Positions 1 through 9,373 are shown, counted from the stretch's first letter. The stretch: DNA of 64,000 bases from Chloroflexota bacterium (GCA_026708115.1 JAPOVL010000013.1:248001-312000); one strand, 5' to 3'. Notes: generated by a model not told the origin, from the letters alone. Translations and numbers: made by a program.

Positions 1-252
1 GTCTGGCGCGTCGCCGACTCGCAGTCACAATTGGTTCTGCGTCACGAAGATTGGGTGGTCGGCGCCAGGTGGGACCCGGCAGAGGCGCGGGTGCTCTCGT
101 GGTCGCACATTTATCTCTATCTGTGGGAAGGGGAGACGCTCCAGAATCGCTTCCAGCACGGGAATCTGGTGCGTGGCGCTGTCTGGAACGAGGCCGCTAC
201 ACAGATCTTGTCCTGGTCTTGGGACGGGACCGCACGCGTCTGGTCGCCATGA
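1..252 (+). CDS. WD40 repeat protein, C-terminal end (partial)
   Basis: The frame is open from the first base, so the gene begins outside the window and only about 83 residues are seen. They hold two WD40-type blades: a first with EDWVVGARWDP and a last with GNLVRGAVWNEAATQILSWS followed by WDGTARVW, which is the usual blade-closing motif. It ends at a TGA just after WSP. WD40 propellers are protein-protein interaction scaffolds. What this one binds cannot be told from the fragment. It converges on the minus-strand gene that ends at 269. Confidence 0.75.
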   Translation, partial: VWRVADSQSQLVLRHEDWVVGARWDPAEARVLSWSHIYLYLWEGETLQNRFQHGNLVRGAVWNEAATQILSWSWDGTARVWSP

Positions 253-268
253 TGATGCGCGCCGCGAG

Positions 269-895
269 TCAAGGGATGGCCAAGGATAAACCGGCGATCA
301 CGACCAAGGGCGTACAGGTGCCGATCAAGGCGCCCAGGACGATCTGCCAGGCTGTATGACGCCTGAGCGTCAAACGCGCAAGTATCACCAATAGCAAGAC
401 CGGGACGAAAATCAAACTCTCATTGAAGCCGTAGACGATGGTGGTAGCGGAGATAATGCTGGTCATCGCCATAGCATGCAGGCTGATGTGACTGAAGAAT
501 GTGCCGATCAACATAATCGTCAACTCGACAATGGTCACAAGCGCTACCAGGACCAAGACCGGATTGGCGCCGAAATGCAGGTAAACCAATTCGGTCAACA
601 AGCATCCGACAATGGCGATTGAATAGGGGATATATCGCTCGTGGCTGTGGCGCATGTGCATATCGCTAATGCGACCGGTTTTGACCATGTAGGCGACGAA
701 AGCCATGGGCAGGATGCAGATTGTCAGCGCGAAGAGACTCGCGAAGAACGTTCCCTCGACGGGGTTGCCGCTGAATTGCAGCGCGACCAGCAAGATCCAA
801 ATCGCCCAGACGACCGGCGGGCTAATGAATAGCGAGATGAAGTGAGCCCACAGTTTGTCCCCTGCCTCGACCTGATGACGAAGGGCAGCGGGCAT
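269..895 (-). CDS. PAP2-superfamily-like integral membrane protein
   Basis: A 208-residue protein with about six hydrophobic segments. The middle has HMRHSHERYIPY and later SLHAMAMTSIISA, then ARLTLRRHTAWQIVLGALIG, which matches the layout of the C-terminal half of PAP2 phosphatases (a His-containing core segment, then an R...H...Q..G..G segment). The N-terminal KxxxxxxRP signature is not seen, so activity on lipid phosphates is uncertain. The most likely role is as a membrane phosphatase-like protein. The start is the first ATG at 895. No strong ribosome binding site stands before it. Confidence 0.6.
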   Translation of the reverse strand: MPAALRHQVEAGDKLWAHFISLFISPPVVWAIWILLVALQFSGNPVEGTFFASLFALTICILPMAFVAYMVKTGRISDMHMRHSHERYIPYSIAIVGCLLTELVYLHFGANPVLVLVALVTIVELTIMLIGTFFSHISLHAMAMTSIISATTIVYGFNESLIFVPVLLLVILARLTLRRHTAWQIVLGALIGTCTPLVVIAGLSLAIP

Positions 896-1025
896 TGGTA
901 TGCGAATGTCTATCGCTTGCCCCCTTTAGCCATTGCGTAAAACGATTATAACAGGCAATTGACGTGTTGAACGGCCAATTCGTTAAGATCGCTTAGGGGC
1001 AAAGTTGTAAGGGCAGAGCCCCCGC

Positions 1026-1493
1026 CTATCGCCAAGCGGTCTCCTCCAGCAGTTCAAGCAGGCCCGAGGGATACAGCGCTGTGGCAGTCTCGCCGCGAAA
1101 CAGTTCCAGGGGCATCCAGGCGGCTTCGTAAAGGACTTTGTCCTTGTGTCGGCCGCGGACGCGAAATTCGTCGTTGTCAAAGCGTCCGTCCAGGAAGCGC
1201 CCCTGATAGATTAGCGCGATTTCATGACCGGCCAGGCCTTCGTACACAAATAGATTCTCTAGCGCGCCGAGGTACTTCAGGTCAGTGACTTCGGCATTGA
1301 TCTCTTCGCGGAGCTCACGGGCTACGGCTTCGCGACCGCGTTCGCCGAATTCTATTTTGCCACCGATCGGTCGATAAAAGATCGCGCGCTCATGTGAATC
1401 GTAGCCCTGCGCAAGGAATATCTTGTCGTCGCGAAAGAAGACGCAGAGCGCGAGGGGACGAATGCGCCGCTTTTTCTTCTTTTTCTTCGCCAT
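1026..1493 (-). CDS. Nudix hydrolase
   Basis: A 155-residue protein with a clear Nudix box near residues 45-67: G, five residues, E, seven residues, then RELREE, the metal-binding core that cleaves nucleoside diphosphates linked to another group. The usual Gly after the box is replaced by Asn (EEINAEV). The N-terminus is a run of seven Lys/Arg residues after MAK, an unusual polybasic tail. The domain fills the rest of the protein. It is the last gene of the minus-strand transporter block, 28 bases after the permease stop codon, so co-transcription is likely. The substrate is unknown; a nucleotide-related one would fit the transporter. Confidence 0.85.
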   Translation of the reverse strand: MAKKKKKKRRIRPLALCVFFRDDKIFLAQGYDSHERAIFYRPIGGKIEFGERGREAVARELREEINAEVTDLKYLGALENLFVYEGLAGHEIALIYQGRFLDGRFDNDEFRVRGRHKDKVLYEAAWMPLELFRGETATALYPSGLLELLEETAWR

Positions 1494-1521
1494 GGTAAAT
1501 TGCCGAGATTCGGAAACCGCC

Positions 1522-2544
1522 TTATTCCATCTCGAAGCGTGTGCCCAACGCCTTGGGCGGGTCGGAGCGCAGGAAGGCGCGCATGCGATGTTGCACGGCG
1601 CGCGGCATGTACTGGAGCAAGCGCTCGGTGAAACCCCCGCTGACGATGAGCAAGGTGAGGATCATCAAGAGCCAGGGCAGCGTGTTCAGCAACACGAAGG
1701 GGAAGTTGATCTCTTGGCCGAAGATGAAGAGGCCATTGGTCTGGATATTGGATGATACCGCGCGCAGAGCGGCGAAGAGCCAGGCGCCCAGGACGACGCG
1801 GAAGGGATGCCAGCCGCCGAAGATCACAATCGCCAGGGCGATCCAGCCGTCGCCTTGCATGGCGGGCGGGCTGGACCAGCCGGGCTTAACGTTGAGGGAA
1901 TAGGCCACCCCGGCCAGACCAACCAGCGCGCCGCCCAGGAAGGTATACCAGTAGCGCAGCTGCTGCACCTTGGCGCCGCGGGCATAAGCCGCTTCGGGAC
2001 GTTCGCCGATGGCGCGCAAAGACAGACCGCCCTTGGTCCGGAAGAGCCAGAACCAGATGACAAACATCAGGATATAGCTGAAATAGACCAGCACGTTCTG
2101 TTGGAAGAAGATTGGTCCCAGAATGGGCAGATCACTCAATACAGGCAGGGCGAACCGCGTGATCTGTGGACCGGGGATGCGAGTGAAATCCGCGCCCAGG
2201 AAGCGCGCCAGGTCGGCGGCTAGCAGTGTCAATACGAAGCCGACGGCGACTTGATCGCGCCGCAGCTTGATGCTGGAGAAGCCGATGAGCAGAGCGATCA
2301 AGGCGCCGACGAGCATGGCGACGACGATGCCGAGCGCGATCTGCATGGGCACATCGAGCACGCCGGCTTCCTGGGCGGTCCAGGCGGCCGCGAAACCGAG
2401 CACCGCCGCCAGCGCCAGGCTGCCATCCAGGGAGAGATTGACCACACCGGCGCGCTCGGTGATGGTCTCGCCCAAGCTGGCAATGACCAGCGGGGTCGCG
2501 GTGCCGATGATGCTGCCCAGTGTGTTGAGGAATTCTTCGTTCAT
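1522..2544 (-). CDS. Nucleoside-type ABC transporter permease (second permease)
   Basis: A 340-residue, highly hydrophobic protein of the BPD_transp_2 family, the permeases paired with BMP-type (purine nucleoside) binding proteins. The N-terminus has TPLVIASLGETITERAGVVNLSLDG in outline, with the ERAGVxNLSLDG-type signature of YufQ/NupQ-like subunits. About nine to ten membrane spans follow. It starts at an ATG at 2544. Together with the permease at 2713-3813 and the double-domain ATPase at 5029-6534 it forms an importer lacking only its binding lipoprotein, which is not in the window. Confidence 0.88.
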   Translation of the reverse strand: MNEEFLNTLGSIIGTATPLVIASLGETITERAGVVNLSLDGSLALAAVLGFAAAWTAQEAGVLDVPMQIALGIVVAMLVGALIALLIGFSSIKLRRDQVAVGFVLTLLAADLARFLGADFTRIPGPQITRFALPVLSDLPILGPIFFQQNVLVYFSYILMFVIWFWLFRTKGGLSLRAIGERPEAAYARGAKVQQLRYWYTFLGGALVGLAGVAYSLNVKPGWSSPPAMQGDGWIALAIVIFGGWHPFRVVLGAWLFAALRAVSSNIQTNGLFIFGQEINFPFVLLNTLPWLLMILTLLIVSGGFTERLLQYMPRAVQHRMRAFLRSDPPKALGTRFEME

Positions 2545-2605
2545 GCCCCCATCCCCCGGCCCCTAGCGCCCCCTCTGTCCCCCGCCTCACGGGGGATGTT
2601 CCCCA
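2545..2605. repeat. C-rich hairpin repeat between the two permease genes
   Basis: A C-rich stretch ends in the inverted repeat CCCCC-gcctcac-GGGGG at 2579-2595. Similar C-rich text with a hairpin recurs at 10320-10440 and 11590-11640, so this looks like one copy of a dispersed intergenic element. It sits inside the transporter operon and could influence relative expression of the two permeases. That is inference. Confidence 0.5.
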
Positions 2606-2712
2606 AAATGCGGGATCGCGTAGACACTGACCCTACGGAAGGGGAGTGCGCAAAGATCGGTATCCCCATTGCATGTCCCAAGTCTGTAAAGCGAGGAGAC
2701 CGTCTCGGCAAG

Positions 2713-3813
2713 CTACTCATTTGGGCGATTCTCATTCGTCTCAATATCTTCTGCGTCAACCGCCCGTTGCGGGAAAAAGATTTCTCGCACGCCTTGAAAC
2801 AGGATGACAAATAAGACCAGCATACCCTGGAGCACGCCCGCCAGCGATGAATCGAGCTTGAGCGAGGGCGCGATTTGCAGGCGCGTGCTGCCGGTCAAAA
2901 TTGCCGCGAAGGCGAAGGTGATCAGCGGCACCCAGAGCAGGCGAATACTCAAAAGCAGGACCACCAGCAGCCCGAGAAAACCGATGCCCCCGGAAGCCAG
3001 CGGCCGCAAATTGTCGAAGGTGAAGAGGACGCGATAGGATCCGGCGATGCCGGCCAGCGCGCCGCAAACCAGAAAGGCGCTCATCGATGCCCGTTCGGTG
3101 GCGACGCCGAGCAAGAGCGCCGAGCGCATATTTTTGCCCACGGCCTTGAGATTAAGCCCCCAGCGCGTGGCGTTGAGCATGATCATGACGACGATAAAAG
3201 CCGCGAAGACCAGAAGGATCATGAAGATGTTGACTGGAAAGGTCTTGGAAAATTCCGGCAACAGCGCGGGCACGGGAAAGGGTTCTGTGCCCTGCGCCGA
3301 GCCGCCGATGCGCGGCTGCCAGGGACCGGAGATCATATAAATGGAGATCACGTTGACCAGGGCGTTGAGCGCCACACCGCCGAAGATCTCATTGACGCCG
3401 AGGCGGATCTTGAGCAGGCCGACAACGAAGGCCCAGAACATGCCGCCCAGCGCCGAGAGCGCGATCAGCGCCAGGTTGAGCAAGGGAGACATGCTCGCGT
3501 CCCATAGGAGATATTGCGCGCCCCAACTGGCGAAGAGCGCGCCCATCATCATCTGGCCCTCGACGCCGATATTCCACAAGCCGGCGCGGAAGGTGACAAC
3601 CAGGCCGATGCTGACCAGGGTCAGGGGAATCCAGAAGTTGACCACCCCGCCCAGCTTGCGTGAGTCCTTGAAGGCGCCTTTCCAGAGGGCGTCGACGACT
3701 TCCAGCGGGTCGCGTCCCACGGCGGTGACGAGGATGGCGGCCACGGCCAGCGAGATGGCGACCGGGATGAGCAGGAAGGCGATTTGGGTGGCGAGAGACT
3801 TGGTATCTTTCAT
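2713..3813 (-). CDS. Nucleoside-type ABC transporter permease (first permease)
   Basis: A 366-residue BPD_transp_2 family permease similar in type to YufP/NupP, with about ten membrane spans. The segment GLVVTFRAGLWNIGVEGQMM carries the FxxGLxNIGxEGQ signature of this subunit. I place the start at the ATG at 3813, because AAGG lies about ten bases before it; a TTG at 3837 would add eight residues. It is separated from its ATPase by the molybdoenzyme gene at 3887-4975 and from the second permease by a hairpin-bearing spacer. Confidence 0.88.
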   Translation of the reverse strand: MKDTKSLATQIAFLLIPVAISLAVAAILVTAVGRDPLEVVDALWKGAFKDSRKLGGVVNFWIPLTLVSIGLVVTFRAGLWNIGVEGQMMMGALFASWGAQYLLWDASMSPLLNLALIALSALGGMFWAFVVGLLKIRLGVNEIFGGVALNALVNVISIYMISGPWQPRIGGSAQGTEPFPVPALLPEFSKTFPVNIFMILLVFAAFIVVMIMLNATRWGLNLKAVGKNMRSALLLGVATERASMSAFLVCGALAGIAGSYRVLFTFDNLRPLASGGIGFLGLLVVLLLSIRLLWVPLITFAFAAILTGSTRLQIAPSLKLDSSLAGVLQGMLVLFVILFQGVREIFFPQRAVDAEDIETNENRPNE

Positions 3814-3886
3814 GTTACTGCCTTGAATAGAGCGCAATTCCTCAAATGTATATTCGCGTTACAGTTATATCCACACTATCGTACCA

Positions 3887-4975
3887 TCACTTCAAGGTAA
3901 TCCTGACCCGATGCCAGGCGTTGTTGACATAGCCCTTGAAATTCCAGGTGCTGGCGATGGTCTCCGGCTGGGAGTTGGCCGCGGTATCCCAGGCGCGCAC
4001 GACGAGTTCATGCGTGCCCGAGGGCAGGTCGAACTCGGTCCGCCAAAGCTGCCAGGTCCAGAGTTGCGGCTCGTTTAGGAATTCGGCGCGCTGCCAGGTC
4101 TCGCCGCCATCGGCCGAGACGCTGACCCAGGTGATCTCGTGTTCGCCGTCGCTCATGGCGTAGCCCTCGACGGCGATCTTGCCCGCCGCCATCAAACTGC
4201 GATCTTCCGGCTGGACGATGACGGAATTGACCGGCAGCTTGGTTAATTGCATGCCATCTGCATAGTTGACATTGTACATGTTGATGCTGGGCGGGAAGAG
4301 CTTGTAGCCGACCTGCTGGAAGTAATTGTCGGAGGGATCTTCCAGCACGCTGATGCCACAAAGCCACTTGACGCTGCGCGCGCCGATGTAGCCCGGCACG
4401 ATCACGCGGAGGGGGCTGCCATGCGCCAGCGGCAGGTCTTGGCCATTCATCTGGTAGGCGAGGAGGACTTCGCAAGCCAGCGCTTTGTCAAGGGGAATCG
4501 AACTGCCATAGGACGAGCGTTCGCCGTCGCGCATGATACCGTCCAAGCCCAGGAAACCGATATGCGCCGCCCGGTCGCTGGCGATGCCGGCCGCCTTGAG
4601 CATATCGCCCAGACGAAGTCCCGTCCAGGTGGCGGTGCCGATGGCTTCGATGCCCCAGGCGAGTTGATCGTCGATGGGTTTGTAATCAACCAGTTCTTTG
4701 CGCCTGTTGCCGGCGCATTGCAGGGTCGCGATCAAGGTTTGGGGCTCGAAGCCGCTCTTGATTTCGTCCAGCGTGAGCGAAAGCTCGCGGCTGACCAAGC
4801 CATTCACCACCAGCCGGTAGTTGCTCAGGTCGACGGCGGGAATGCTGGCGTGATTGCGCACGAAGAAGAGTTCGGTTGGCGTGATAAATTCCTTGGCCAA
4901 TTGATTCAATGGCGGACCGGCGTTGAGGATGTCGTCATAGGTTTTGGTCTCGTCGTGTTTTTCGCTGAGTGGCAT
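3887..4975 (-). CDS. Sulfite-oxidase-family molybdopterin oxidoreductase
   Basis: A 362-residue protein with the two-domain layout of sulfite oxidases without heme: a molybdopterin domain (about residues 30-225) and an Ig-like dimerisation domain (about 235-360). The molybdenum-ligating Cys is C87 in TLQCAGNRRKEL, and PLRVIVPGYIGARSVKWL is the conserved cofactor-domain end. No Tat or Sec signal is present, so the protein should be cytoplasmic, unlike most bacterial sulfite dehydrogenases. The gene is wedged between transporter subunit genes on the same strand with short gaps (54 and 73 bases). The substrate is unknown; sulfite is the family default. Confidence 0.88.
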   Translation of the reverse strand: MPLSEKHDETKTYDDILNAGPPLNQLAKEFITPTELFFVRNHASIPAVDLSNYRLVVNGLVSRELSLTLDEIKSGFEPQTLIATLQCAGNRRKELVDYKPIDDQLAWGIEAIGTATWTGLRLGDMLKAAGIASDRAAHIGFLGLDGIMRDGERSSYGSSIPLDKALACEVLLAYQMNGQDLPLAHGSPLRVIVPGYIGARSVKWLCGISVLEDPSDNYFQQVGYKLFPPSINMYNVNYADGMQLTKLPVNSVIVQPEDRSLMAAGKIAVEGYAMSDGEHEITWVSVSADGGETWQRAEFLNEPQLWTWQLWRTEFDLPSGTHELVVRAWDTAANSQPETIASTWNFKGYVNNAWHRVRITLK

Positions 4976-5028
4976 TGTGACTGTTTCCCTTTTGCCGACG
5001 GAAATGTGGCGGCTTCCGCACCCGATTT

Positions 5029-6534
5029 TCAGGCTTGCTGGAATTCTCCGCCGATCAGATGCCCGAGCTCGTCGATGCTGGTTTGGCTGACGTCCGGCAC
5101 TGGATAGACGCGCCCGGCGTAAAAGACGAAGATGCGGTCGCTGTAGGTGACCAACTCTTCCAGGTCGGAAGAATTAAAGATGATCGCAGTGCCCGATTGA
5201 CAGCGCTGCAAGAGCTGGGTCCAGATCCAGCGCGCGGAATCGACATCAAGGCCGCGCGTGGGCTGTTCCAGGATCAGCAGTTGTGGATCATCGGGGAGCA
5301 ATCCCATCAGCACGCGTTGCTGATTGCCGCCGGATAGTTGCTCGACATTATCGGCGGCACGGCCTTTGACTCGGTACTGGTCTATGCGGGAGGCCGTGCG
5401 CTTGGCCATGGATTTCCAGTCGATGCGCATATGGTCGTCCGCGACCAGCGCCGTGTGTTCGGTCAAGGTCAAGCCGGCGATCAAGCCTTCTTCCAGCCTG
5501 CCTGCCGCCCCAAAGACGCAGCCGCGGTGGAACAACTGACGATAGCTCGCGCCGACGATGTTGTCGCCGTTCAGGCGCAGATTGCCGCCGGTGATCCGTC
5601 CCAGGCGGGCGCAGGCGCGCATGAACAGTTCCTGGCCGCTGCCGTCAAGTCCGGCCAGGCCGATCACCTCGCTGGCCTGTACGCTCATGGAAATGGGCTG
5701 CATATCCAGGCGAAGGTCGTGAACGAGGAGTTGGTCGACTTCGAGCACGGGCTTGCCCAGGTCGTAATGTTCACGACTTTGGGCTTCCAGTTCTTCACCG
5801 AACATCATCGTCACCAGATGCTGTTTGGTTTCGGCGATGACGGCGCCGGTCAAATTGTGGTCGGCGCTGGGCATTTCCATGTCGCCGACCAGGACGCCGG
5901 CGCGCAAGACCAGGACCTCATCGCAGAGTTCAATGACGTCTTCCAGCTTGTGTGATACCAGCAAGATGATCATGCCTTCGTCGCGCGCAAGTTTTCTCAG
6001 CGCGTCGAAGAGAATGATCTTTTGCTCGGCCGAGATGCCGGTAGTTGGTTCGTCCAGGATCAGCGTTTGCACGCCCAGCGCCAGCAGCCGGACAATCTCC
6101 AATTGCTGCCTTTGGGCGATGAGCAGGTTGTCGATCAATTGATGGGGATCGAGCTCAAAACCGAAGCGAGCGGATAGATCATCGAGGGTTGCTTCGGCCT
6201 GGGCGCGCCCCAAGGCGATGCCTTCCGCCCCGCCATAGATGAAGTTTTCCAGGACCGTGAAGGCGCCAACATCAAGCGGATCTTGCTGCAGCATGCCGAT
6301 GCCGTTGGCGATTGCGGCCGTTGGTCCGGTGTAATCGATGACCTGGCCGTCAATCAGGATTTGGCCTTGGTCCGCTGGTTGGAAGCCGGAAAGGATTTTC
6401 ATCAACGTTGATTTGCCGGCCCCGTTTTCGCCGAGGATGCCGACAATCTTGCCTTCGTGGAAGGTAACACTAATGTCCTGGTTGGCGTGAACTGGACCGA
6501 AGCGCTTGTGGATGTTTCGCAATTCGATTTGCAT
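5029..6534 (-). CDS. ABC transporter ATP-binding protein, two nucleotide-binding domains (nucleoside/sugar type)
   Basis: A 501-residue protein of the RbsA/YufO type with two fused ATPase domains. The first has Walker A GENGAGKST (about residue 35) and Walker B LILDEPTTGIS. The second has a degenerate Walker A (GLDGSGQE), the signature LSGGNQQ and LILEQPTRGLD. This pattern of one full and one degenerate site is usual for the family. With the two permeases downstream it powers uptake, most likely of nucleosides. It is the first gene of the minus-strand block. No strong Shine-Dalgarno sequence is seen before the ATG at 6534. Confidence 0.9.
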   Translation of the reverse strand: MQIELRNIHKRFGPVHANQDISVTFHEGKIVGILGENGAGKSTLMKILSGFQPADQGQILIDGQVIDYTGPTAAIANGIGMLQQDPLDVGAFTVLENFIYGGAEGIALGRAQAEATLDDLSARFGFELDPHQLIDNLLIAQRQQLEIVRLLALGVQTLILDEPTTGISAEQKIILFDALRKLARDEGMIILLVSHKLEDVIELCDEVLVLRAGVLVGDMEMPSADHNLTGAVIAETKQHLVTMMFGEELEAQSREHYDLGKPVLEVDQLLVHDLRLDMQPISMSVQASEVIGLAGLDGSGQELFMRACARLGRITGGNLRLNGDNIVGASYRQLFHRGCVFGAAGRLEEGLIAGLTLTEHTALVADDHMRIDWKSMAKRTASRIDQYRVKGRAADNVEQLSGGNQQRVLMGLLPDDPQLLILEQPTRGLDVDSARWIWTQLLQRCQSGTAIIFNSSDLEELVTYSDRIFVFYAGRVYPVPDVSQTSIDELGHLIGGEFQQA

Positions 6535-6627
6535 GGCGGATGCGATTAATGCGTCAGGTGTGACGAACAGTAACTTATTGTAGCGCAGTCCACCATTTTC
6601 ACCAATCAGGCGCGGCGACCATATTTG

Positions 6628-7041
6628 TCAGCGCGGGATGACTTGCAGGGTGATCAGGTGTTCGTCACTACGGGTGCCATTTTCGCGCAAGGCAATCGCC
6701 TTAATGGTATGCCAGCCCAAGCCTTGGGCGAACCAATTCATGATGACGCGGTATTCCTGCTTGACGCCATCTGTCGTTTCGCTGCTCTTGACAAAATGAT
6801 CGTCCACGTAGAGTTCTATGCGGCGGATACCCAGCGATTGGTCAACAGCCAAAATGTCTATATCAAATTCTGTGCCTTCAATGACCTTTTGCTGGTTTGG
6901 CGGCGCAAGGATTTCTACGCGGGGTAGATCGGGTGTGGGAAACGGTGTTGGCGTCGGTTTGTCGAGGTTGCAAGCGGCCAGGCAACTTAGGCAGACCAGG
7001 AGCATCATTCGGCAACATATGACAGACCGGAGTACTTGCAT
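6628..7041 (-). CDS. Lipoprotein with an Ig-like domain
   Basis: About 137 residues from an ATG at 7041. The N-terminus is a hydrophobic signal ending in the lipobox LAAC, followed by a Thr/Pro-rich linker (PTPTPFPTPD) and a beta-rich domain with the phrase VEILAPPNQQKVIEGTEFDI, typical of bacterial Ig-like folds that add or detect extracellular ligands. An ATG at 7008 would give a shorter signal and is an alternative start. A longer frame to 7155 exists, but its added residues are polar and lack a signal. It is the nearest extracytoplasmic protein to the transporter block, but it does not look like a BMP-type binding protein. Confidence 0.7.
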   Translation of the reverse strand: MQVLRSVICCRMMLLVCLSCLAACNLDKPTPTPFPTPDLPRVEILAPPNQQKVIEGTEFDIDILAVDQSLGIRRIELYVDDHFVKSSETTDGVKQEYRVIMNWFAQGLGWHTIKAIALRENGTRSDEHLITLQVIPR

Positions 7042-7300
7042 TCTAGTGCAGGACCATTGGCGAGATAGATGCCTTTCGAATGAATCTCGACGCCTGTATG
7101 AAATGTGAAAATCAGATAGGCGGTTGACGGAACCCGCCGTCTCTATCCGCTTCAATTATGGGGACGGCAGGGCTAATTGGCAAGCGCCTATGCCGCGTGT
7201 AGCGCCCGCGTTCCAGCGGCAACCGCGGCCAGCGCTCAAAGTCAAACAGGTTAGAGCATGCGCCTGGTGGATATGGCGCGGTTTTAGATTTCGCCGTTAC

Positions 7301-8089
7301 TCAGTTTATCGGCAGCGTCGCCAGCAAGTCCTTGACACAAGCCTCTACACTGGGTCGAATGTCGTCGACCGACAGACTGTCAGATTCTGGGTCGATTCGC
7401 CAGCGCAAGGCCTGGTCGATGAGTTGCGCCCACTTCGGAAAGGCTCGCGCTGCCCAGACTGCCGCCTTGAGCTTGGATGTCGGCTGTCCGTGCAAGACGG
7501 TGTACAGGCCGCGGGCTGTGGTCAAAACGATGTAGGACAAGTTGGATTTACTATTTGCAGACTTGACGCTATGTCGGTATGCCTCGATATGGGATTGCAC
7601 CGCTTCAATGTAATGACCCGGCTCGATTGGATCTATCAGGCTGGCGATATCGGGACCTGTCAATGCGATGCCCGTCTCTCTCAACATATACCAACTGATT
7701 AACCAATCATATCCGGCCTCAAGCTGATGGAAGGGCTCGCCCGGGCTGATGATGGCGATAAGGCTCTGTCGCTCGCGAAACGTCCGCAGCGCATCAAGCG
7801 AAACGTAAGCCAGTTCTAATCTATCGTCCCAGGCGGGATAGCTGAGAATGACTTGCCAGTGTAATTCTTGAAGCGAAGAAAAAGTAGCGTCATCGAGAGC
7901 TCGATTTGTGATCACGACCAAATCGAGATCGCTAACATCCGCGTCGAAATCCCCGGCGACCAGTGAGCCATAGAGATAGATGCCGATCAAGTTCTTTTGC
8001 AGGATGCTGCTGACGCCAGTGACGAGGCTGTTCAGTACCTGGGCTAGCTCCGAAGAGTCCACGATGTGAGCGGGGCCGGGTATCGACAT
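7301..8089 (-). CDS. AadA-like nucleotidyltransferase
   Basis: About 262 residues. The motif GSLVAGDFDADVSDLDLVV is the nucleotidyltransferase signature (GS, nine or so residues, then D-x-D) that binds the metal and nucleotide. The C-terminal half (SYIVLTTARGLYTVLHG) resembles the helical domain that follows it in aminoglycoside 3''-adenylyltransferases and DUF4111 proteins. It may modify an antibiotic or an unknown small alcohol; resistance is not shown. The start is placed at the ATG at 8089. The frame stays open to 8230 but the added residues look unstructured. It is divergent from the enolase-family gene at 8237. Confidence 0.75.
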   Translation of the reverse strand: MSIPGPAHIVDSSELAQVLNSLVTGVSSILQKNLIGIYLYGSLVAGDFDADVSDLDLVVITNRALDDATFSSLQELHWQVILSYPAWDDRLELAYVSLDALRTFRERQSLIAIISPGEPFHQLEAGYDWLISWYMLRETGIALTGPDIASLIDPIEPGHYIEAVQSHIEAYRHSVKSANSKSNLSYIVLTTARGLYTVLHGQPTSKLKAAVWAARAFPKWAQLIDQALRWRIDPESDSLSVDDIRPSVEACVKDLLATLPIN

Positions 8090-8236
8090 GTCCCGATTGA
8101 TCGCCTTTATATTAGCGGGTCGCGGGTCGCGGATGATTGCGCATGACGGAGGCATTAGGTTGACCATTGATGCGCCAGCAGGCGCAGTTTCGACTACACT
8201 ATAGCCTATTGAAAAGCAAAACGAAAGCATATCAGG

Positions 8237-9370
8237 ATGAAAATCGCAGGAGTAGAAAGCTATGTTGCCGAACAGTCTCTGGAGACGCCTTTTTTCTTCT
8301 CACAGTTTGGTTTCGACAAGCGTCAGATCTGTCTTGTCAAGGTGATCGCCGAGGATGGCAGTTATGGATGGGGCGAGGGTTATGGACCGGCCGGCGTGAT
8401 TCAGGCGGGCGTGGAGTTCTTGGCGCCGCTGGTCATTGACGAAGATGCATTGCAGGTCGAGGCGATATGGAACAAGATGCATTTGCGCTCGCTGGATTAC
8501 GCGCGGCGGGGCGTGCTGGTGGCGTCGATGAGCGCGATCGACATCGCCATCTGGGACTTGCGCGGCAAGCTGCTGGGGCAGCCGGTTTCCGTTCTGTTGG
8601 GCGGCAGGCGCCGGGAGAAGGTGAAGGTCTATGCCACCGGCATGTATTTCGTCGATAGCGATGATCTGGTCGGCAAGCTGATGGATGAGGCTCAGCGCTA
8701 TGTTGCCGAAGGATTCACGGCCTTGAAGATGAAAGTGGGCCTGGGCGTCGAGACGGACCTGCGACATGCGCGCGCGGTGCGTAGGGCGATTGGCGGGGAG
8801 GTTGAACTGATGGTGGACGCCAATCACGCCTATTCACGGAGCGAGGCGCGGTCCTTCGCCCGGCAAATCGAAGAACTGGACATCAGTTTTTTCGAGGAGC
8901 CGGTTTCGCCGGAGGACTACGAGGGATATCGCGAGTTGCGCGGACATACCACGATCCCGATTGCGGGCGGGGAGTGCGAGTATCTGCTGGCGGGCTTTCG
9001 TCATTTGTTGAGCAATCAATGCGTTGATATCGCGCAGCCTGATATTTGCGGGGCGGGCGGACTGACCGAGACCAAGCGCATCGCAACCTTGGCCCGGGCT
9101 TTTCAAACCAATGTGCTGCCGCACAGTTGGGGCACGGGCATTGCTTTTGCGGCGGGCTTGCACCTGGTCAGCACGCTGGATCCGGTGCCGGGGCGCTTGC
9201 GCATGCCGGATATGATGCTGGAGATGGATCGTTCGGAAAATGCGCTGCGCGACAATCTCACCGCGCCACAATTCCAGGCGGAAGGCGGCTATGTTGCCGT
9301 GCCGAGCGCGCCGGGACTGGGCGTTGAGGTGGATCCCGATCAATTGGCGCGCTACAGCGCTGGCGGCTAG
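8237..9370 (+). CDS. Mandelate racemase/muconate lactonizing enzyme family protein
   Basis: A 377-residue enolase-superfamily enzyme with an N-terminal capping domain and a beta/alpha barrel. Visible catalytic features are K164 and K166 (KMKVG), the metal ligands D194, E220 (FFEEP) and E246 (GGE), and H296 (LPHSWGTG). The KxK lysine plus a His opposite is the mandelate-racemase-like arrangement used by sugar-acid dehydratases. Residue numbers are counted from the ATG at 8237. The stop is three bases before the next gene, so the two are probably one transcript. The substrate is not determined; acid-sugar dehydration is most likely. Confidence 0.88.
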   Translation: MKIAGVESYVAEQSLETPFFFSQFGFDKRQICLVKVIAEDGSYGWGEGYGPAGVIQAGVEFLAPLVIDEDALQVEAIWNKMHLRSLDYARRGVLVASMSAIDIAIWDLRGKLLGQPVSVLLGGRRREKVKVYATGMYFVDSDDLVGKLMDEAQRYVAEGFTALKMKVGLGVETDLRHARAVRRAIGGEVELMVDANHAYSRSEARSFARQIEELDISFFEEPVSPEDYEGYRELRGHTTIPIAGGECEYLLAGFRHLLSNQCVDIAQPDICGAGGLTETKRIATLARAFQTNVLPHSWGTGIAFAAGLHLVSTLDPVPGRLRMPDMMLEMDRSENALRDNLTAPQFQAEGGYVAVPSAPGLGVEVDPDQLARYSAGG

Positions 9371-9373
9371 ATC

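Noticed and set aside
1436..1493. Poly-Lys start of the Nudix protein as a possible sequencing artefact
   Set aside because: The codons are mixed AAG/AAA rather than a homopolymer, and the frame continues smoothly, so I keep it as real.
6628..7155. Treating the lipoprotein as the missing BMP-type binding protein of the ABC transporter
   Set aside because: It is far too short, at about 137 residues, and its single domain is Ig-like, without the two-lobed periplasmic-binding fold.
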